This document shows positions 7,094-9,758 of a DNA stretch of 9,758 nucleotides, piece after piece. The notes under the pieces are model-generated. The model ran no database searches. It worked only from the letters and a program-made list of their open reading frames with translations, and had not been told where the DNA came from. Positions within the stretch are counted from its first letter, which is position 1; every line of letters begins with the position of its first letter. Source of the stretch: an uncultured Prevotella sp. (lineage in GTDB: Bacteria; Bacteroidota; Bacteroidia; Bacteroidales; Bacteroidaceae); the NCBI GenBank assembly GCA_900539625.1, contig UQCW01000073.1, forward strand, positions 1 to 9,758, in the 5' to 3' direction. A program made the position numbers and the translations under genes.

Positions 7094-7182
7094 GAAGAAA
7101 TTCGATTAATTCGAAACCGCCGCACCCGAGCGGCCCGGCAATTCGTTAATTCGTTAAATTCGTTGTTACACCGTCTGAGGCC

Positions 7183-7265
7183 GACATCGAATTGCGGCGC
7201 AGCCCCCGCAACGTTCGATAAAATACGCCCCCACCTTCAACCATAAACATTATACACCTATATAT
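7183..7265 (+). other. Leader of the methyltransferase gene
   Basis: This short stretch follows the composite element. It ends in an AT-rich tract, ATTATACACCTATATATATG, running into the start codon, similar in style to the leader at 4058-4078. I see no TAnnTTTG motif and no Shine-Dalgarno site. A promoter for the three-gene run should lie here or within the repeat, but none is evident. Confidence 0.35.
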
Positions 7266-8360
7266 ATGCAACTAACTCCTGCACTTGAAAAACGGTACAC
7301 ACATGACCAACTGTCGGCACGTGAGGCTCAACGGTTGGCCGAATTTATTGCCTTCGGACCCGTGGTGTTCCAGGTGGCGCGGCTGATGCTCAAATGGGGC
7401 ATCCTCGACCTGCTGCGCGACAGCGATGAGGGAATGACGCGGGAGGACATCGTGGCGGCAACGGGACAGACGGATTATGCCGTGAAGGTGTTGCTGGAAT
7501 CGTCGCTCACTATGGGACTGCTCTTGGTAGACCCAGAAAAGGAGCGTTATGTGCTTTCGAAGGTGGGGTGGTTTCTCTTGACGGACCATCTCACGCGCGT
7601 GAACCTCGATTTCAACCACGACGTGAACTATCAGGGCCTTTTCCATCTGGAGGAAGCGCTGAAGGAAGGACGACCTGCGGGACTGAGGCATTTCGGACCG
7701 TGGGAGACGATTTACGAAGGTCTGTCGCAACTGCCGGAAGGGGTGCAGAAGAGCTGGTTTGCCTTCGACCATTTTTATTCCGACAGTGCGTTTGACGAGG
7801 CGCTGGAGGTGGTGTTTCGCCAGAAGGTGAAGCGTCTGCTGGATGTTGGCGGCAACACGGGGCGCTGGGCGACCCGCTGTGTGGCCCACGAGGCTGATGT
7901 GGAGGTGACGATTGTTGACCTTCCCCAGCAACTGGAACTGATGCGGAAGGCCGTGGCGGGACGAGAAGGCGCGGAACGTATTCACGGATATGGCTGCAAC
8001 GTTTTGGAGGAGGGGGCGGAGTTTCCGCAGGAACCTCTTTTCGACGCGATATGGATGAGCCAGTTTCTCGACTGCTTCAGCATGGAGCAGATAACGGCTA
8101 TCCTGAAGAAGGCGGCACGCATCATGCAGCCCGATACACGCCTTTATATTATGGAGACGTTATGGGACCGGCAGAAGTATGAACCCGCTGCGTTCTGCCT
8201 CACGCAGATCAGTGTGTATTTCACCGCACTGGCCAATGGCAACAGCAAGATGTACCACACGGACGACCTCATGCGCTGCATCGAAGCGGCAGGACTGAGG
8301 GTGGAGGGCATCGTTGACCAACTCGGCCACGGACACAGTATTTTGATTATCAAGAAGTAA
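7266..8360 (+). CDS. Class I SAM-dependent O-methyltransferase-like protein
   Basis: A 364-residue cytosolic methyltransferase with the two-domain plan of plant and actinomycete O-methyltransferases. The N-terminal winged-helix dimerisation domain spans about 20-100 (ILDLLRDSDEGMTREDIV, LGLLLVD-like helices). The Rossmann-like SAM domain follows, with motif I LLDVGGNTGRW (D193) and the acidic ribose-binding residue in TIVDLPQQ (D218). The C terminus is GHGHSILIIKK. The position that holds the catalytic histidine in COMT-like enzymes appears here as SQFLDCFS, with Gln in place of His, so a different catalytic mode or substrate is possible. It starts the tight run with the ACP (4-nt gap) and acyltransferase. 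The likely task is methylation of the aryl head group of an aryl polyene, inferred from context. Family assignment is secure, substrate is not. Confidence 0.9.
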   Translation: MQLTPALEKRYTHDQLSAREAQRLAEFIAFGPVVFQVARLMLKWGILDLLRDSDEGMTREDIVAATGQTDYAVKVLLESSLTMGLLLVDPEKERYVLSKVGWFLLTDHLTRVNLDFNHDVNYQGLFHLEEALKEGRPAGLRHFGPWETIYEGLSQLPEGVQKSWFAFDHFYSDSAFDEALEVVFRQKVKRLLDVGGNTGRWATRCVAHEADVEVTIVDLPQQLELMRKAVAGREGAERIHGYGCNVLEEGAEFPQEPLFDAIWMSQFLDCFSMEQITAILKKAARIMQPDTRLYIMETLWDRQKYEPAAFCLTQISVYFTALANGNSKMYHTDDLMRCIEAAGLRVEGIVDQLGHGHSILIIKK

Positions 8361-8364
8361 GTAT

Positions 8365-8613
8365 ATGAACAGAGCAGAAATTGAAGACAAGGTGAGAGAG
8401 TTTCTCATCGAAGATTTGGAAGTTGAAGAAGATGTGATTGCGCCTGAGGCCAAACTGAAGGATGATTTGGGCATCGATAGTTTGGACTTCGTTGACATCG
8501 TGGTCATCGTTGAAAGAAAATTCGGTTTTAAAATCAAGCCCGAAGAGATGGCCGGGGTGACGACGCTGAAGGCGTTTTGCGACTATATCGAGAGTAAGGT
8601 GGGGGACAAATGA
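8365..8613 (+). CDS. Acyl carrier protein
   Basis: An 82-residue acidic carrier protein. The phosphopantetheine attachment serine is S39 in the DDLGIDSLDFVDIV motif. The four-helix ACP pattern is evident: helix I at about 3-15, helix II from S39, and the C-terminal helix TLKAFCDYIESKV. It would carry the growing polyene chain as a thioester between the ketosynthase and ketoreductase. It lies 4 nt after the methyltransferase stop and 26 nt before the acyltransferase, so co-transcription is likely. Position in this cluster suggests a dedicated ACP (ApeE/ApeF-like) rather than the housekeeping AcpP, which usually sits beside fabF in a fatty-acid locus. Confidence 0.95.
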   Translation: MNRAEIEDKVREFLIEDLEVEEDVIAPEAKLKDDLGIDSLDFVDIVVIVERKFGFKIKPEEMAGVTTLKAFCDYIESKVGDK

Positions 8614-8639
8614 TTGGCCCCACACGTTAAACCTTAGCC

Positions 8640-9536
8640 ATGCCAGAGCATAAACAATGGACAGGACGAACGGGAGGCACACCGTGGATGCAACGTAGCC
8701 TCATCACCATCATGCGCCGGACGGGGGTACGCCCGCTCTATGTCGTGATGGCAATGGTTGTGCCTTTTTATATGTTGTTTTCCCGCCGTTCGTTTCGCGC
8801 CATTTGGCATTACTACCGGCGCATCTGGCACCTGCCAGCATGGCGGGCGCTTCTGAAGGTGTATGCCAACCACTATGCGTTTGGACAGGTCATCATCGAC
8901 CGTTTTGCACGCTATGCGGGACGCGAATTTAAAATTGACATCAGCAACAACGCGGCTTTCATGCGCGTGGCGCAACAGCCTGGCGGTGCTTTTATCCTTG
9001 GGTCGCACACGGGGAATTTTGAATTTTGCGGATATTCGCTCCATTCGACGACGAAGCGCCTCAACGCCCTGGTGTTTGGCGGCGAGACGGCAACGGTGAT
9101 GGCGAACCGCGCACAGATGTGGATGAAGAACAACATCCGCATGATTCCGGTGGGCGACGATCTCTCGCACCTCTTCACCATCAATACGGCCATTGAGGAA
9201 GGGGAAATCGTGTGTCTCACCGCAGACCGGGTCTTCGGTTCGCCAAAGACGCTGCACCGCACTTTCCTGGGACAGCAGGCTGCTTTTCCCTTAGGACCTT
9301 TCGCCACGGCGCAATGTCTGGACGTGCCGGTGCTGGCGATTTTCGTGATGAAAACGGGATGGAACAGCTACCACGTCAACGTGAACGACCTCTCACTAAC
9401 GGAGGAGGAACGCCGCACGATGAAACGCCGCGAACAGATGGAACGACTGGCGGAGAGGTATGTGGCGGCGCTGGAAAAGAACGTGAAACGCTTCCCCGAA
9501 CAATGGTTTAATTACTATGAGTTTTGGGGGACGTGA
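8640..9536 (+). CDS. LpxL/HtrB-like lysophospholipid acyltransferase
   Basis: A 298-residue acyltransferase of the lipid A biosynthesis (LpxL/LpxM, HtrB) superfamily, expected at the cytoplasmic face of the inner membrane. A hydrophobic stretch near the N terminus (about 32-48, RPLYVVMAMVVPFYMLF) can anchor it. The catalytic HX4E motif is GSHTGNFE (H123, E128), and a TADR motif (D196, R197) follows, as in the family. In aryl polyene and flexirubin clusters such proteins transfer the ACP-bound polyene to a lipid or resorcinol carrier, which fits the adjacent ACP. A lipid A late acyltransferase is the alternative, less likely by location. The ATG at 8640 gives a normal family length. Its stop is followed immediately by a repeat element. 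Confidence 0.92.
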   Translation: MPEHKQWTGRTGGTPWMQRSLITIMRRTGVRPLYVVMAMVVPFYMLFSRRSFRAIWHYYRRIWHLPAWRALLKVYANHYAFGQVIIDRFARYAGREFKIDISNNAAFMRVAQQPGGAFILGSHTGNFEFCGYSLHSTTKRLNALVFGGETATVMANRAQMWMKNNIRMIPVGDDLSHLFTINTAIEEGEIVCLTADRVFGSPKTLHRTFLGQQAAFPLGPFATAQCLDVPVLAIFVMKTGWNSYHVNVNDLSLTEEERRTMKRREQMERLAERYVAALEKNVKRFPEQWFNYYEFWGT

Positions 9537-9537
9537 C

Positions 9538-9758
9538 AATGAAATATATTTGGCCTCAGACGGCGTAACAACGAATTTAACGAATTAACGAATTTCGGGG
9601 ACGCACTGGGGGTGAATTGCGGCGCCAGCGCCCCTGAAGGGGGCTCATATTTAGGGTAGGGGCTTGCCCCTACCTCTTGGAGCCGATTTATGAATCTCGC
9701 CCCTGTAAGGGGCTCATATCTCGACAGATGTTGCGGGGCAAGCCCCGCCCACGATATG
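9538..9758. repeat. 43-bp flank plus partial type A palindromic module, cut by window end
   Basis: Two bases after the acyltransferase stop, a degraded 28-bp unit leads into the 43-bp flank (9552-9594), then a linker and type A copy 3 from 9621. The module is followed as far as the central GCGGGGCAAGCCCCGC hairpin before the window stops. Orientation matches the copy at 6539. The remaining right half, and a possible right-hand inverted flank, lie outside. Confidence 0.88.

Larger units (their letters stand above)
6539..7182. mobile_element. Composite MITE-like element with 43-bp terminal inverted repeats
   Basis: 6539-6581 and the reverse complement of 7140-7182 match at 40 of 43 positions. 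Both outer ends read GGCCTCAGACGG, and both inner ends read CGAATTAACGAATT. Between them lie one type A module (6614-6845) and one type B module (about 6861-7093). The 644-bp element contains no convincing gene: open frames here give repeat-derived peptides. It separates the ketosynthase from the methyltransferase. Inverted ends, lack of a transposase and multiple copies fit a non-autonomous mobile element, but movement itself is inferred. Confidence 0.65.

Noticed and set aside
6637..7246. Several open frames in the ketosynthase-methyltransferase gap (both strands)
   Set aside because: Their residues derive from palindromic repeat units (PLQGEG, QPRATPWV, ALTGRR patterns), with no start context or family resemblance.

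Overview
All genes lie on the plus strand and point to a Bacteroidales bacterium, probably a Prevotella-like genus. The pointers are a TAnnTTTG-type -7 promoter motif before the first gene, AT-rich leaders without clear Shine-Dalgarno sites, a fused Wzz/BY-kinase of the Bacteroidetes type, and an aryl polyene (APE)/flexirubin-type fatty-acid gene set. The genus is inferred from gene content and style only.

Layout. 1-250 holds an inverted, partial copy of a repeat element plus 28-bp tandem repeats. 271-427 is a promoter candidate and leader. 428-2817 encodes a Wzc-like polysaccharide co-polymerase/tyrosine kinase, split by a frameshift near 667-678. 2818-3217 is a palindromic repeat element (type B). 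3218-3985 encodes a DedA-family membrane protein, followed by a hairpin at 4013-4057. 4079-4807 encodes a FabG-like ketoreductase. 4808-5239 holds a type A palindromic element with its own 27-bp inverted ends. 5240-6456 encodes a FabF-like ketosynthase, split by a one-base deletion in a G run (5848-5851). 6457-7265 holds a composite element: tandem 28-bp repeats, a 43-bp terminal inverted repeat, one type A and one type B module, and the opposite 43-bp repeat. 7266-9536 is a tight run of three genes: SAM methyltransferase, acyl carrier protein and LpxL-like acyltransferase. 9538-9758 begins another type A element that runs off the window.

How the genes work together. Ketoreductase, ketosynthase, ACP, methyltransferase and lysophospholipid-type acyltransferase together fit part of an APE/flexirubin-type pathway. 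There, an ACP-bound polyene is extended by a ketosynthase, reduced by a ketoreductase, methylated on its aryl head and placed on a membrane lipid by acyltransferases. The aryl-starter ligase, dehydratase, second ketosynthase and transport genes are not in the window and probably lie beyond 9758. The Wzc-like kinase belongs to surface polysaccharide export and has no evident link to the APE genes.

The most unusual content is the repeats. Two families of nested palindromes (A about 231 bp, B about 230 bp) share one architecture. They sit inside shared, invertedly arranged 43-bp flanks and fill most of the large intergenic gaps, including two inside the APE set. I see no transposase. They look like non-autonomous, MITE- or REP-like elements, or structured RNA elements.
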